Shown here piece by piece: positions 1-12,333 of a stretch of DNA of 64,000 bases. The notes below the pieces were generated by a model. That model worked only from the letters and a program-made list of their open reading frames with translations, had not been told where the DNA came from and did not search any database. Source of the stretch: Lepidodermella squamata (taxonomy: Eukaryota > Gastrotricha); NCBI GenBank assembly GCA_047495785.1, contig JBLDXI010000048.1, forward strand, positions 930,001 to 994,000. Reading direction: 5' to 3'. Within the stretch, counting starts at the first letter, position 1; every line of letters starts with the position of its first letter. A program made the translations under genes and the position numbers.

Positions 1-2261
1 GGGTCATACATTCAGACAGCGGGGCGATATCCGATGAACAACGTTGCGAGTCCGCGAGATTGCGCGCGTGTTTGCTCTGGCAGCTTGAAGGACGAATGCA
101 CGTCTTTTGTTTGGACTCCGAGCACCGCACAGTGCTGGTTTTCGAGAAGTCGCGCTTTTAGACCATCAATTGGCAGCGCCCTTACTCATTGGACATATCA
201 CCGAATCGGTAAGTAGTCAAATTATGAAAGCACAATGGCCTTGGGCTTATATGATTCATTGGTGAATAAAATTGGATAAATCCATAGATGGTCGGCCTCG
301 AGATGCAGCAATACCGCAGTCTGATTGCCCTAACGTCGACATTGGATGCTGGCCATCGACTTCTGTGTATCAATGCAAGACCACATGCCGGAAATTCCCA
401 ACATCCGTCATTGCCCTGTTTAACAAAGCAAACATGGCATGCTGCTGCAAATACGCGAATTGCTACACCTATGGCGGAGTACCACAAGCCGACATTTATG
501 CTACAAATGGTATGTAATATCCCCACTATTATCACTTGAAGACTGGCGATTTCTTTTTAAGACCTGGTTACAAATAGCCCATGTGTATTAGGGCTTCGTT
601 TTCGGGACATCTGCTTGATTGGCGGGGAGTTCCCAGCAGCCGGATACGATGGAGCTGTTAGCACATGCCGTAAATATGGCGCTCGTGTAGCATCGTAAGT
701 CTTTTTGCTATTAATATTCTATGGTGGACAAACAAATGGGCCTTGAAACATTCACAAAATTCGAAGCTCGCCGATAGAAGCTTTGTTCCACTCGGCTGTG
801 TCTCTTTTCACTCTTGCTTCGCATCACTTTTGAAAGATTCGGTACATTAGCAATGTACACGTTTGAAAAAAGGAACAGTAAAAAAAACAATTGAGCGCTG
901 CTATCTTCATCTTCAGGGCGGAAGATGGAGCGAGAAAAGCGAACATGATGGCTACTTACATAATATCTCGCGGTGCAGGGTTGTGGTTGTGGCTGAACGC
1001 TGTTTACAACGGATCTAGCTACGTTACATCCGAAGGCATTGCAATACTTCCAAACGACTTTATGCCTCTCTGCTCGTATTATCTTTTACAATTCGTGATA
1101 AATTTGTGAACTGATTTTTTTCTACGACTAGATCAGCGGCTAATGATACAACAAAGGGGATTTTCATTAAATCGGGCGTTTCGGAATCGAACAGCTTTGG
1201 TCAGTACAGCTGCGTCGAAGATTATGTATTAGTAGCAACTTACGGCGGCGGAGCTCCAGTCTGCGAGTTACGTACGTTCCCTTAGCCAACACTTCGTTGT
1301 GTTCACTGGTTCGTTCATTTAAAGCTATCTCAAGCAGTTGGCCGTTGAACTGCCGGTTCACACCGCATGGTCGGGAGTACCACGGTTTTCAAGCGACGAC
1401 AATCGCAGGCAATCCATGCAAGATATGGTCGAGCACGTCCTACACCACTCCGAACCTTTTCGTTGATTTTTCAACGAATCATAGTTATTGCCGCAATCCT
1501 GATCCCAGTGTTTTCCCGGAGCCGTGGTGTGTCGACTCTGTCACAGATCAACCAGCGCTTTGCCTTTCGATCCCGATGTGCCGTAAGGAGCTGGTTGCGC
1601 CATTTTTGCTAATCTTATCTCTTTCTTCTTCTTTTAAGCTGAGTCCGATTGGGAAAGCTCTGAGGTTCAGAATATGAATGAGCCCACCAAACCTTTCGCA
1701 ATACTGAGGCAAAACGCTAATAATCTTAATGACTTCAATTGGGTGCCATCTAGCAAATGGTCCACTGCTAATGCGGTTTGCCAGATGGCGATGAAAGAGT
1801 GGTGTGAGCTGACGTTCGGCACTAGTTGCTACAAGTACTACACATTCGCGGCTAATTACAACGAAGCCAAAGCCATTTGTGTGATGATTGGCTGGCGGCT
1901 ATTGGAGATTGAGTCGATAGAAGAGCAGTTTTACATCCACCGTCAATTAAATTCTCTTGGACGTAATATTGCCGAAAAAAATAAGATTTAAACATATCCC
2001 TTATTTCCGACAGGCAGAAGGCAGGGCATGCAATGGTCATCTTGGTTGGGTCTTTCCAGAGCTTCCGGTTCGTGGAACTGGGAGTCGAAGCCCGGTCAAG
2101 CGCTGACCTATACCAACTGGGATTCGAATTCGGGACAAGCCACGGCTAACACCAGTGGCGTTATTTCGTGGAATACTGGAACCGGTTCAGCCACTTGGTT
2201 TGCACATGGTCCGCTCAATAAGAGATGGTTCATTTGCGAGCTGAACATGATGCTGGTTTGA
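1..2261 (+). CDS. PAN/apple - kringle - C-type lectin mosaic protein, 3' part
   Basis: Multi-exon gene entering from the left edge. Exons I can phase: 1-208, 288-509, 592-694, 917-~1105, 1132-1271, 1337-1582, 1639-1963 and 2014-2261 (TGA), with GT-AG introns. The first exons give Cys-rich PAN/apple-like sequence (CARVC, DECTSFVW). Exons 3-5 give a weak C-type-lectin-like fold ending in PVCEL. The 1337-1582 exon is a kringle (GREYHGF, NPCKIW, YCRNPD, PWCVD). The last two exons form a C-type lectin domain (CYKYYTF, WLGL, WNWE, WFICEL). EPN/QPD calcium motifs are absent, so sugar binding is uncertain. The product is probably a secreted or cell-surface recognition protein. The 5' end, signal peptide and the donor of exon 4 are not resolved. 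Confidence 0.8.
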
Positions 2262-2723
2262 GACGTAAATACAGAAGATGAATTTACCTTCTTTGGGACC
2301 CACCTCAATTTCTCAAATTATTTCATAATTAGTGTTAATTTAATTTAAAAAATTAAGAAATATTATTTTACCCTTTGTAATTAGTATCTGCTTTTTTCCT
2401 AAAATTTCATAAATTCGAAGACTTCAACTGTTCAGTTTGAGTGAACAAAATTGAGTGAATGAGTGAAATGCTACGCTTATTCGGAGAATGAGCTCCGCGC
2501 ACTGACACGGAGCCGTGTTTTCATTAACCGACTTAGCGACAATGCTGCAAGCAACCTTGCACAAACACATAATGCATGAGAGGAAGTGCACTCGGGGGCC
2601 GCGCAAACGGGTGCCGGCTGTTGTTTTCAAGTCATCGCACTAGCCACTACTACCAGGTGGCCGCGCCGAGTTGTTAAAATAACATGCTAACTTCCTAACA
2701 ACTCAACCTAGCCAACTTGCCCT
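2262..2723. other. intergenic stretch without a recognised gene
   Basis: AT-rich spacer between two plus-strand genes. The open frames here are short and show no family signature. It presumably holds the 3' end of the lectin-kringle gene and the promoter of the EB-module gene; I see no clear TATA box. Confidence 0.5.
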
Positions 2724-5159
2724 GTGATGATGTTAGGGATGCCTGGTGCCAGGTCGTTGCTACTGACAGCTGTTGCTTTACTCTTCCTCAGTCAGGCGGT
2801 GCTTCACGCCGTAGCGGAGAAAGGTGACGTGGATGCGGGCGATGAGGAGACTGAAGGACAGGACTTCGCCTATGAGGACTACTTGGCCATGTTCACGGAC
2901 GCGCCTGTTAGTAAACCTGAATTTGGAAAGGTTGGCCGAGGTGAGTTTGGCTATAAACCTTTGCTCAACTCATCATAAATTCTAGCCCATCGTAAATGAA
3001 TTATTTCATCGCCATTCCAATAATGAACCATAACACAGTACACAACATTATATACTTGTTGAATCGCGTTTATCACGTTAGTTTGCCTAACGGAGGACGA
3101 TTGCGGCCCAAATGAGGTCTGCCGGAAGAACCCAAGACATCGACCTATGGCCCCGGGAGTTTGCGATTGCCGGCGATGTTATGGCTACGATTTCGACACA
3201 GCAATGTGCATTCAACGTAAGGCTTTGAATATAACCCCAACCGAATACATCTCATTGTACTCCAACAATAGCACTGCTGCGGAACAAAGTTTGCAGCCGC
3301 TGGGTTTCTTATTGGATGAAGAATCAAACCCCAACCCGGCCTCGACGACGGCCAACTACACCTCTACTGGACATGAATGATATTAACGGGACTAACATCA
3401 CAACAACTCCTGAACCAATCACCGAAAGAACGACTCGATTAGAAACATGTGATAATACGTGCGACCCCATGTCTAGAACTGAGCTTTATCCAGAAAACGC
3501 TCAATGCCTAAGTGATGGCCGTCTTGTATGCAGGAAATGCTTTGTCGCAACTCAAAGATACGATCAATGCATACCCGCTCCAACATCAGCAGCGAATGTG
3601 ACCTATCAAGGCGCGTGTTCGAGTGATTGCGATTGCATGCATCAGCTGCAATGCAAGCCAACGTGTGGTTGCCCGCAAGGCAAAAAATGGGACAATTCAA
3701 CATCGACCTGCTTAGATGTTGTAGTTGGATTTGGCGACCGATGTAAAACAGATTCTGACTGCTTGTTGAATTCCAACTCCGTCACGCTTCGATACGCATC
3801 ATCTAACGGTACAAAGTGTGTGAGGCAGAAATACAGCGATAACGACTCGGGTTTCTTTGATGATGGAGCTGATATTGATAGCCAAAATCGAACAGTGCGA
3901 AGGAACTGCGAATGCTCATCTAACTATGCATCCACTCCACTATATTCGGTCAGCCCTTCTACAGGCCGCTTATCATCCAAAACAATTTGGTAACTAATAT
4001 CAATTATCATTTTTTCAATAATAATTACTCCTTGTTTCCAAGCGTTGGCGATAACTCGTACCTGGTTCCGAAAGGCGATATATGCGATTTGGATCCTATC
4101 GAAGCCAGCGAATCGAGAAATTTAACAAGTTTGGTCTGTGAACCTAGAACAGCGTGTCTCTTATGCCCTGAGGGCGATCAAGACCCTCAAAACGCTCGCT
4201 GCCGATCCGTCCTAGCATTCACCGACCAACAACGCTTTCAAAACTCAAGAAAAGTTTGGACAGATTGGACTGGAGATCTATGTTCGACAAATGCAGATTG
4301 CAAGGGTGACAACGAGGTCTGTGTGAAACCACCTGTTGAGCCACCCTGCCGGAAAGGTGTCTGCCTGTGTCGACAAGGGACTGGTCGAAATTCCGATAAC
4401 ATTTGTACCAAAATCGTAAATATCCCTCTCGCTGCGCCTTGTAACGGTACTGAAAACGAGGCATACCCCCCTAATTCTTCCTGTCAAGATGGAATGGCTA
4501 GAGATGGGGGTAGTTTGGTGCTTTGCAATAGGAAATACGTTAAAATTGGCCGAAATTGCGTTCTGGACAGCTTTTCCTACGTCGGCTATGGTCGAGTTTG
4601 TAACGACAATTGCTTCGACGGACTTGAATGTGGCACTACGAGAAGGCAAACCTGCGAATGTCCCAATTCTAACCAATTCTGGAACGCGACTCTCAGATCG
4701 TGTGTAACAAGACGTTTGGGCTCCACGTGTCGTTATGACGCGGATTGTGACATCTCAGATGGGCGATTGAAACGCAAACCAGCAGGTCGCATTTGCACGG
4801 TGAGGCAACGAGGCTCGATAGGTCGATGCTCTTGCGATCCGAAATTTACAGCGCTGGAATGCCTGTTCCCACGTGATAGAGATGCGTTCTCAGATTGGGA
4901 TCAAGTACATTCAGATGACGACTATTTCTGGCCGGCTGCCAAGACACGGCGTGAGGCGTGTATAGACTACGTCAGGCGAAACGCAACTGATGAGGATTAT
5001 TTTGAAATTAATGCGATGATCACAGCAACAGGCCGAGTGCCGACTGTTATTCCGGTTCAGCGAGTAACGGCGAAAATCATTTCTGGCTCATTCAGAATTA
5101 CCATGAATTTAACAATTCATGCGATATTGTCTATTATTGCAGTTTATTTCTATTTTTGA
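2724..5159 (+). CDS. EB-module Cys-rich surface protein, probably GPI-anchored
   Basis: Starts at ATGATGATG with a signal peptide (hydrophobic LLLTAVALLFL, residues ~11-22) and an acidic stretch. Exons: 2724-2940, 3082-3216, ~3272-3989 and 4043-5159 (TGA). The 3217-3271 intron is my best phase-consistent choice and is the least certain. The body repeats the EB-type pattern: C-x-D-x-D-C, then a Thr/Asn-rich loop, then a C-x-C pair (GDRCKTDSDC, CSTNADC, STCRYDADCD). Many N-x-S/T sites fit an extracellular protein. The C-terminus is a hydrophobic tail without a cytoplasmic end (residues encoded near 5100-5156), as in GPI-anchor signals. EB modules are best known in nematodes and arthropods. The ligand is unknown. 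Confidence 0.72.
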
Positions 5160-5368
5160 TTGTTACTTCAGTGATTTCTAGGCCTATTTTTGATAAAATA
5201 AAATAACTCTCATCAATGACTCGTCCCTTCCAACTCATTCTCTCTTCTCTCTCAAATTGAAGTGTAGTATCATCATTCCTAACGTCTCCTAAGGCTTCCT
5301 GAGTATTTTGCAGTTTTGATTACTTCAAGCTCTAGAGAATTCAGCACTGATAGATCAGCTTTCAGCTT

Positions 5369-6486
5369 TCAGACCAGATCTTTGAAGGACTCGCAGACGT
5401 GATACATTTTCTCACTGCAGCTGGTAAAATCCCAGTATCCGGATGGCTTGATGTAGGCACAGCAGTTCTTGCAACCTGTTGGGACTTTTCCAACCCTCGA
5501 AACTAGCTCAGGATCCCAGTTGACGTAGTCAGTACCCTTCAGAGGAGTTCCGGTGAAGTGCCCTGAGAAAAACCAATCAACATTTGCTAATGTAATTTTG
5601 ATTATCTGCTCTTACACTTCCAAGCTTTAGCATAGCTATCCCACCACAGACCGATCCAGTAGTTGGCGGGCTTTGTCATTGTACGGACGATCTCTTCATT
5701 ATCGATTGCGCAACAGGGGTGAGCAATGTCCCACTCTTGACCCAACTTACTCGGGCAAACCCATTTCGTCCACGGCCCGGGCTCGCTCTCGAGCACCTTG
5801 AAGTTCCAAAGCTGTAAAAATTTGAATTACATTGATGTCTGTAAACAAAATGAAAATCTCACAGCCGCAGGAAGATTAGGAACCGGTTGCTCGCACATGT
5901 AGTTCAGATTTTCTGAACAAGGAGCCGAGCCCCACAGGCCGTCGTAAGTCATGTAGGCACAGCAATTCTCACATCCCTTTCCGTCGCCCTCGCGCCAGTT
6001 GAAGTACCCACCTGACTGAAGGTAAGTCAAATCGTCCCACCCTGTCGGAGTAAAAGTAATGAGATCAAGAATTATCAAGAACTATAAATTACATTGCCAC
6101 TGGCCGGCTTTCGAATCGTATGCCAGTCCGATCCAGTATTTCGCAGTTTTGTTCTCCATACTAGCTACTGCTGCATTGTTCTGCGATGGAACTGCGATGT
6201 GCGCCAGCACGTAGCCCGACCCCAACTCGTTCGTGCAAACGTTTGGAGTCCACGGCCCTGTAACGCCCGTGAAGCCATGGATCTGAAATTGGAGCTAAAG
6301 AAACCGATTCGCTTTTACTTCACAACTTACAGGCTGTTGAAACAAAATGTATTAAGTATGAAACAAAATCAAACGAAGTTCGGTCCTTACACTCGTGATG
6401 TTACGGGTAGCGGCCGACATTTTGGCACAGCTAGCGATGTGGAGAGCTGCACATGCTATGATTGCGCTTGAGAATAACTTGAACAT
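5369..6486 (-). CDS. secreted protein with two C-type lectin domains
   Basis: Five exons on the minus strand: 6391-6486, 6093-6282, 5863-6041, 5616-5811 and 5369-5562 (TGA). Introns are 108, 51, 51 and 53 bp, and total coding length is 855 nt, an exact multiple of three. The start is fixed by a signal peptide (MFKLFSSAIIACAAL). Each lectin-like half spans two exons and has the fold's landmarks: YWIGL, a W/N pair (FNW, VNW), an internal CC pair (ENCCAYM, KNCCAYI) and a closing MCE or VCE. Calcium EPN/QPD motifs are absent. The exon pairs are clearly duplicated from one another. It is probably a soluble recognition or venom/mucus-type lectin-like protein; the ligand is unknown. Confidence 0.85.
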
Positions 6487-7004
6487 GTCGTTTAATTATT
6501 TGCTCTTATTTGCGAAAATTAAAGAAAATTCCACTTCCGTTATAAATGGAATAAGGATCAAATGCTGCGCTGGCTATGTCTAATGCAAACAAGCAAAGAC
6601 ACGTGGTTAGTTTTAATGCATTTTTATGACTAACATTCGAAAGCAGGTGATATGACGGGTACAAAACTACGGTTATTAATGCTAACTAATAATAATGATC
6701 AAAAGAACGTAGACACACCATTCTACAGCGTATTCTTCGGTCGGGTCGCGCGAAAGCAATTTCGCTTCAATGTTTGTCAGCGATATTCCGAGTTATTTTC
6801 AATCTTTTTATACTGGCTTTTGCAGCATATTAAAAAACAGATAATACTGTTGGGACTCGGGACAATTGAAATATATATTATGTATTATGTATCAAATTAT
6901 AATTTTTTGTTACTAAAACGAATAATTACAAAGCCGAAAAGCTGCAAAAGCACTGAAATCAGTGTGTTTGAACAACAGTTTTCACGCAGAATAATATCCA
7001 TGAA
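6487..7004. other. AT-rich spacer, no gene seen
   Basis: Between two minus-strand genes. It should contain the promoter of the double lectin gene and the 3' end of the methyltransferase gene. The long plus-strand open frame here (6652-7302) overlaps the methyltransferase antisense and resembles no family. Confidence 0.5.
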
Positions 7005-7007
7005 TTC

Positions 7008-8126
7008 TCAGTTGGCCGGATGCGATGCGCCACGAGCCATGAGCCTCGGAGTCTCTCGTAGCTTCTTCAAAACAACGAAAGCATTATCCCAGAGCCTGGA
7101 AAGTTTCAACGGATCCGGGAATTTCTCTACCAGCACTTTCTGGTACATCTTCCAAAGCTGCGAGCAAATGCTGGCCTTCTGCATCGCCGTCCTGTCTTTG
7201 GACAGCGCAACGAGAAAAGCTGGCTCGCACACGCTTTCCCCGATTGAAGCCATATCAGCTATGAAGCGATCGAAATCATTATGTTCCAAGAAAGATTCAT
7301 AGAAAACGTTATTGCGAGGTGGACAGTCTTCGGCCATGATAATTTCAAGACCTAATGGATCCAGTATTTCAGGCTTTGTAGCATCCTCCACCGATCGAAG
7401 AATCATCCGAATGTTGAAATCCAGAAGCTCTTGTTCATCAATGATGCCAGTCTTGTAAAGTTCTTTAGCTGCAAGGTACAAAGCGTCGTATAGAACAGCG
7501 ATTGACCCTCCAGTAACGATATTGATGACCAAAACACCGCCAGGGACCAATTCCTTGGATCTCGCGCCAAGAAATGCTCGCCAGTCTCTATCAGCTTGCT
7601 CAGACCACAAAGCCTTCTCTGCCTCGCTACCATAGGCCGGGAGGGCGTGATTAGCAAGTTTACAGGGAATGTCAGATGCCCAGTGAACGGAGCAAATTGA
7701 AAAGCCGAAATGTAGGCTACTATCTGGCAAAATTTGTTGGTAGAAGGAAAAACCTGATGCTAAACAATGAACACCTTCATGAACTTTCATGTAAGACTTG
7801 CGATCCTCTGCCACAAAATTAAACAAAGCGCTCCAGTTATTGAGTGGAAGATCTTCGTGCACTGCAATAATTGATTTTGTTGTGTTAAATCCGTACTTTT
7901 GCCTCAGTTTCGAGATAACTACTGAAATTGCCATTGAACTGTTAGCGCCAGTGCTGCTGCCAAAATCGGAGATGAAAATTGGGCTTCCATTCAGATCGGC
8001 GGAATGAGCATCAATGCCTGTTTGTATGTATGGCAAAGCGACATCGAAGGTTTGAAGTTGAGTTTTCGAAAGTTCGTTGTAGTCGCCGCGCATGGCAACT
8101 TTATTGGCTTGGACTGAAGGGTCCAT
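7008..8126 (-). CDS. SABATH-family SAM-dependent carboxyl methyltransferase
   Basis: Single-exon 372-residue protein, the usual SABATH length. SABATH enzymes transfer a methyl group from S-adenosylmethionine to the carboxyl group (sometimes N) of small acids such as salicylate, jasmonate or gibberellin. Family landmarks are visible in order: N-terminal QLQTFDVALPYI (~25-35), the SAM-binding stretch ISDFGSSTGANSS (~52-64), HEDLPLNNW (~90-98), and the strongly typical SFYQQILPDSSLHFGFS with VHWASDIP (~125-155), then PGGVLVI. The start is the first ATG, with no competing upstream ATG. The family is mainly plant and fungal/protist but has animal members, so the substrate here is unknown. The codon texture resembles the neighbours. 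Confidence 0.85.
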   Translation of the reverse strand: MDPSVQANKVAMRGDYNELSKTQLQTFDVALPYIQTGIDAHSADLNGSPIFISDFGSSTGANSSMAISVVISKLRQKYGFNTTKSIIAVHEDLPLNNWSALFNFVAEDRKSYMKVHEGVHCLASGFSFYQQILPDSSLHFGFSICSVHWASDIPCKLANHALPAYGSEAEKALWSEQADRDWRAFLGARSKELVPGGVLVINIVTGGSIAVLYDALYLAAKELYKTGIIDEQELLDFNIRMILRSVEDATKPEILDPLGLEIIMAEDCPPRNNVFYESFLEHNDFDRFIADMASIGESVCEPAFLVALSKDRTAMQKASICSQLWKMYQKVLVEKFPDPLKLSRLWDNAFVVLKKLRETPRLMARGASHPAN

Positions 8127-10464
8127 AGTTTGTGAAATATGTTATCGTCGAAAAAAGGCGAGTATTTATTTACTTAACACATGATCGACCGAGCGCTCTT
8201 TTTATAGCCGAGCTGACCAAGCCCGAAATAGTCATTTGAACTACATCGGACGCCAAGTGACGGTGGTGGTTAAGTTTTTTAGGCGTTGTTTTTTGTAATG
8301 AGCATCTTACTCGTTCGAAGACAGTGTAATTGCTATTACGTGGGAGACGGCAAAATGCATGCACGGTTGTGTTGTGCGATGTTGTTTTTATGCGCGCCTC
8401 GCTTCAGGTGATCACATTCCGGACAGATTTATTCCGGACATATTTATTCCGTAAATTAGAGCAGGCTATTTTTATCGTTGAACTTTGGTCTGGCAACACT
8501 CGTTTGTTTATTGTATGCTTTTTACGCAAACGAAACTTGAGCAATGAAAATGGAGCGAGGAATTGGGGCAAAAGGACAAAGAGCGACCTCAATAATTAAT
8601 TTCAAAGCGAAAGTGAGGAACAAAAAAATCCAATTTAGCGCAACGACAGAAAAGCGAATTGATTTATTATTATTTATTTCCTAAGCCTGAAATTAATAGC
8701 GGGTTTAAAAATACAGGATACTCACTCCACAATAGACAAGGTGTTCAAAAGAAAAACAAAGAAGTGTAGGGTTTCATCGGCATAGCAATTCTAGAAATTC
8801 TTCAATTTAAATTTAACTTTTTGAAATGATATTCTACTTCGATATGCTTACAAGCAGAATACTCCAAAAATTTTTATAATCATCGCTGTAATAATGATAT
8901 TCCTGATTAAAGCAATTTTCGGTTCCGCTCTGTTTGCTGAAAGAAGCCTTCAGTATTAATTGTTCAGTCGCGGACATCATCGCAGATGTGCAGATGCAAC
9001 ATAACCCGAATTTTACAGCACCACCATTTACAGAAATCAGAAATTACATTCAACGTAGTAAAACCGTACTTGCTTGCAGTTGCCATAGCTCGTTTTTGCG
9101 TTCGCATTGTATCGCCATGTTTTTTGGCGCTTGATGGCCAGAACAGGATACTCTTCTGATGGGTATACAATTTTGGCATCAAGTGGGCGTCTATTACCTA
9201 ATTGGCAGCGGCAAGCGCGCGGCGCAACAATACATGAGCGTACACTCACCACCATATGGTAGCTATTATGATAACACACGAAAGAGCGCGCGCGGTGGTG
9301 GCTTATGCGCGCCAGTGTGCCATTACATCATGCGCACTATAATTACATGCGTAAGTGTGCGGGTTATGGCATGCAGGGCCAGGCATCAATCACCGCGCTC
9401 TTCCTTCTTGCGCGCTTCATTATGATATAGTGCTTCCCCCAGGAAGATCTACGCCAGATTTGCTCGCTTCGATAACAGATTTATTAAGAGCGGCCAGCAG
9501 CAACTGCCCAGCGTAGCTTGCCTTACAAGCACGCGGAAGCAATATATTATAGCGCTTATGTTCCGATTTTACGAAGGTTACGTTTACGCCTCTCGGTTCA
9601 TACCTTTCTTCGAAGAATAGAATTCTGTCGTGTTTTTTCGATTTAATATTGATGCTCCTTATTTAAAATAATAATAATGGCTTTATTTATACTCCTTACG
9701 ACTTAACGTCTCTAACGGTTTCCCGTTTTGAAGGAGTGGGCATTTTACTGCGTAACACAGGGAATCATGCGCACACACAGGCTTTGCATGTCCAGGTCCG
9801 GGAGCTGGGGCGAAGCGACTTGCTCAAGGCCGCAACACTTTTTGGTGTTGCTCTGTGGGCGTTTTTGGTGTGGAATCGAACGCGCGACCTTCATGATGAT
9901 GGGGGAGGGGGGGGGGGGGCGCTCGATCCACTGCGACGCTGTGTTCCCCGAATTATTTCATTTTGATTAATTTTACCTCCATTCTCCTCCCCAGATATAA
10001 CCATGTTATTTCTGATAGATCTTCTAATATTATAATAATAATATTAATAGTTTTATTTTCAAAGAATCCTTTATCCTTTTTGTCTTTCTTAATGTTAGAT
10101 TTCTTTTTCCGGCGTATTTCCTTAGTGAGTCCTACTTTAATCAAACTCCTATGCACTCCGTTTATCCTTTATCCTTCATTTTATTTATATTCTTTAGTTT
10201 ATATTCTAATATTAGTTCATTGTAAATAATTTTTATTCAAATTCTAGCTCGCCTTTTCTTGACTGGGATGAAAATTTGATATCTTAAACTTTTAGTGCTG
10301 CGGCAAATCAAAGCAACGATCAGCTCCACATTCGAAATTCTGACGTCAACTCTTGAAGTGGATAGTAGCATATCAAGCATAAATCACATTATCATTATTA
10401 GAAGCTCATTTCATTGTATTCCCCTCTTTTATAGGACCAATTTCAATTTTAATACTTGACTGAA
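8127..10464. other. 2.3-kb intergenic region, no gene supported
   Basis: No open frame here shows domain character. Visible features are AT-rich runs, alternating GCGC tracts near 9215-9320, and a G-rich run at about 9900-9920 (13 consecutive G in one block) that could form a G-quadruplex. A B-box-like GGAATCGAAC at about 9875 lacks the rest of a tRNA. Confidence 0.5.
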
Positions 10465-12333
10465 ATGAGTGCCACCGAAGAAATGCAAGTTGTTTCACTT
10501 AGCCAAATCCTGGACCGCGGTCTTGATTTCAACGCTTCGGAAAGCAACTCGAAGAATAGCTGCATCGTTGCTCGAATTCTCATCAGCTCTATCAGCGGCG
10601 ACAATGTTTTCCAAGCGCCGGTCTTTAAATTGATGGTCGATGACCCGGAGGGTGATTACATGCTTCAAATTCACATCCATAACGGCCAATAACCTAGCTT
10701 GATCCAGAAAATCAAATGTGGGAGCATTGTAATCGTCAAAAACCTGAGGGTCGTTCAAATCGAGAACGACCTCAATTTGGCTGTGCGTTGCGATAAACCT
10801 CTCGACGATCTGATTTTTCAGCACCCAATTCTCGAAAGCCTCAAATGGCGAACGGATTTCAACACATTCGACTACAACCGCCTTGGAGTTGGGTGCTACA
10901 AGCGAAAGGAGTACGATTTTGCAATTGCAAGCTTTACAAAGGCGTTGGATGTAACTCCTGAGCCCGAAAAACAGAAATTGATCCTAGCTAATCGATCCTC
11001 GGCCTATCTGGGGGCCGATCTGGCGAAAGAAGCCGTGGAAGACGCTGATGAAGCCTTGAAGATCGATCCTTTGTCCCAAAAACTTCGACTCGGCAAATGT
11101 TACGCTCTCCTGCACCTGGAAAGATATCAGGAATTCATCGATCTCCTCTCAGAGGCAAAATCACAGGAGGAAATCATGCTGCTTTCAAACGCAAAACAAG
11201 CTCTGCAGGAAACACTGGAAGGAAATTTCGATTTGCTCAAAATGTGGCGAGATGCAAAGGCTGATCCTTTACTAAGGATTCATGGAAGTTACTTCGCTAA
11301 AGATTTGGTCGAAGTTCGGGAGATTCCAGGATTCGGCCGAGGTTTAGCAGCGAAAGTTGATCTTGAAGCCGGGACAATTTTCATCTCGGAACGAGCTTTG
11401 AGCTACAGGACCGATACTGGCCCAACCTATGTCGAAGATCATCGAGCCCTTATTGCTGCAGTTGTTAAAAGGCTAACCCTCCGCCCTGAGTTGCAGCAGG
11501 AGTTCTTCAAATTTCATGCGGGTGATAAGTTTAAAAACAAGCCTCCACCCCAGGGAATTATCGGCTCCTTCTCAGCTGAAGAAGTCGATCGAATTTCGTC
11601 GATTGTCGAACTGTGTATGTACTCAAATGATACCTTACTGCCTGGAAGAGACCACAAAAATGGATGTGGATTTTGGATGATGCCATCCTACATCAACCAT
11701 TCATGCGTCGATACAAACTGCTCAAGATTTTACATCGGCCATTTCATGCTAGTCACAACGACTCGAAAGGTGAAAAAGGGCGAGCAGTTGCTTCTGGAGT
11801 ACTGCTCCCCGTTTGAGTTGTTTGAGGAAAGGGATGCACTTTTGAGAATAGGACATGGCTTCATCTGCCGTTGCAGGCTTTGCGAGGTTGATCGCAATGA
11901 CTCTCATGAGAACGCGGAGAAATTTCGAGTTATCAAAGAAATGGCTGAAAAAATGTTGCGACAACAGTCTAACATAACTCCAACGTTGGTTCGACACATG
12001 GAGATTCTACTCAGCAGGGCCCGTTCTTTGCGTCCCAACAACTTCGGCCTCAACCCTGTTGCAATCAAGCTTTGCCATCACCTCAGCCGCCTCTACACAA
12101 TGTCACCGGTTAAAGACTACGCCCGGGCCCAGATGTACATGGAGCAGACTTTTGAAGGCCTCATGGAGACAGGAAATCTCGAGGCTGCGTTATGCTACCA
12201 GGTTATGGCTATGAAAAATCTGAAGGAGAAAACTGTCAAGAAGCATTTTTCAAAATGGCCGATGCAGCTCAAGCAGCTAAGCAAGATCTGGCCTGGAAAT
12301 CCTGAGCTTTTTGCTGAAATGATCAATCATTGA
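10465..12333 (+). CDS. TPR-SET (SMYD4-like) protein interrupted by an in-frame TAA
   Basis: From ATG 10465 to TGA 12333 one frame carries an N-terminal domain, TPR repeats and a SET domain, but codon 10690-10692 is TAA. Sequence on both sides of it belongs together: VDDPEGDYMLQIHIHNG, then KCGSIVIVKNLRV, matches the continuous N-terminal domain of TPR-SET proteins. Downstream are TPRs (GVGCYKRKEYDFAIASF, NRSSAYL), SET landmarks (GRGLAAKVDL, YINHSC, LLLEYC) and a Cys-rich post-SET patch (CRCRLCEV). No MYND zinc finger is visible. It would be a putative lysine methyltransferase. The downstream 544 codons are undamaged, so the TAA may be recent, read through, spliced out (a 72-nt in-frame intron 10636-10707 is formally possible) or a sequence error. 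Confidence 0.75.

Noticed and set aside
9870-9900. A tRNA gene (B-box-like GGAATCGAAC)
   Set aside because: No T-stem pairing and no A box or acceptor stem at the right distance.
10690-10692. Alternative genetic code (TAA = Gln) to explain the internal stop
   Set aside because: TAA is the natural end of the GPCR paralogue, the 15108 gene and several Polinton genes.
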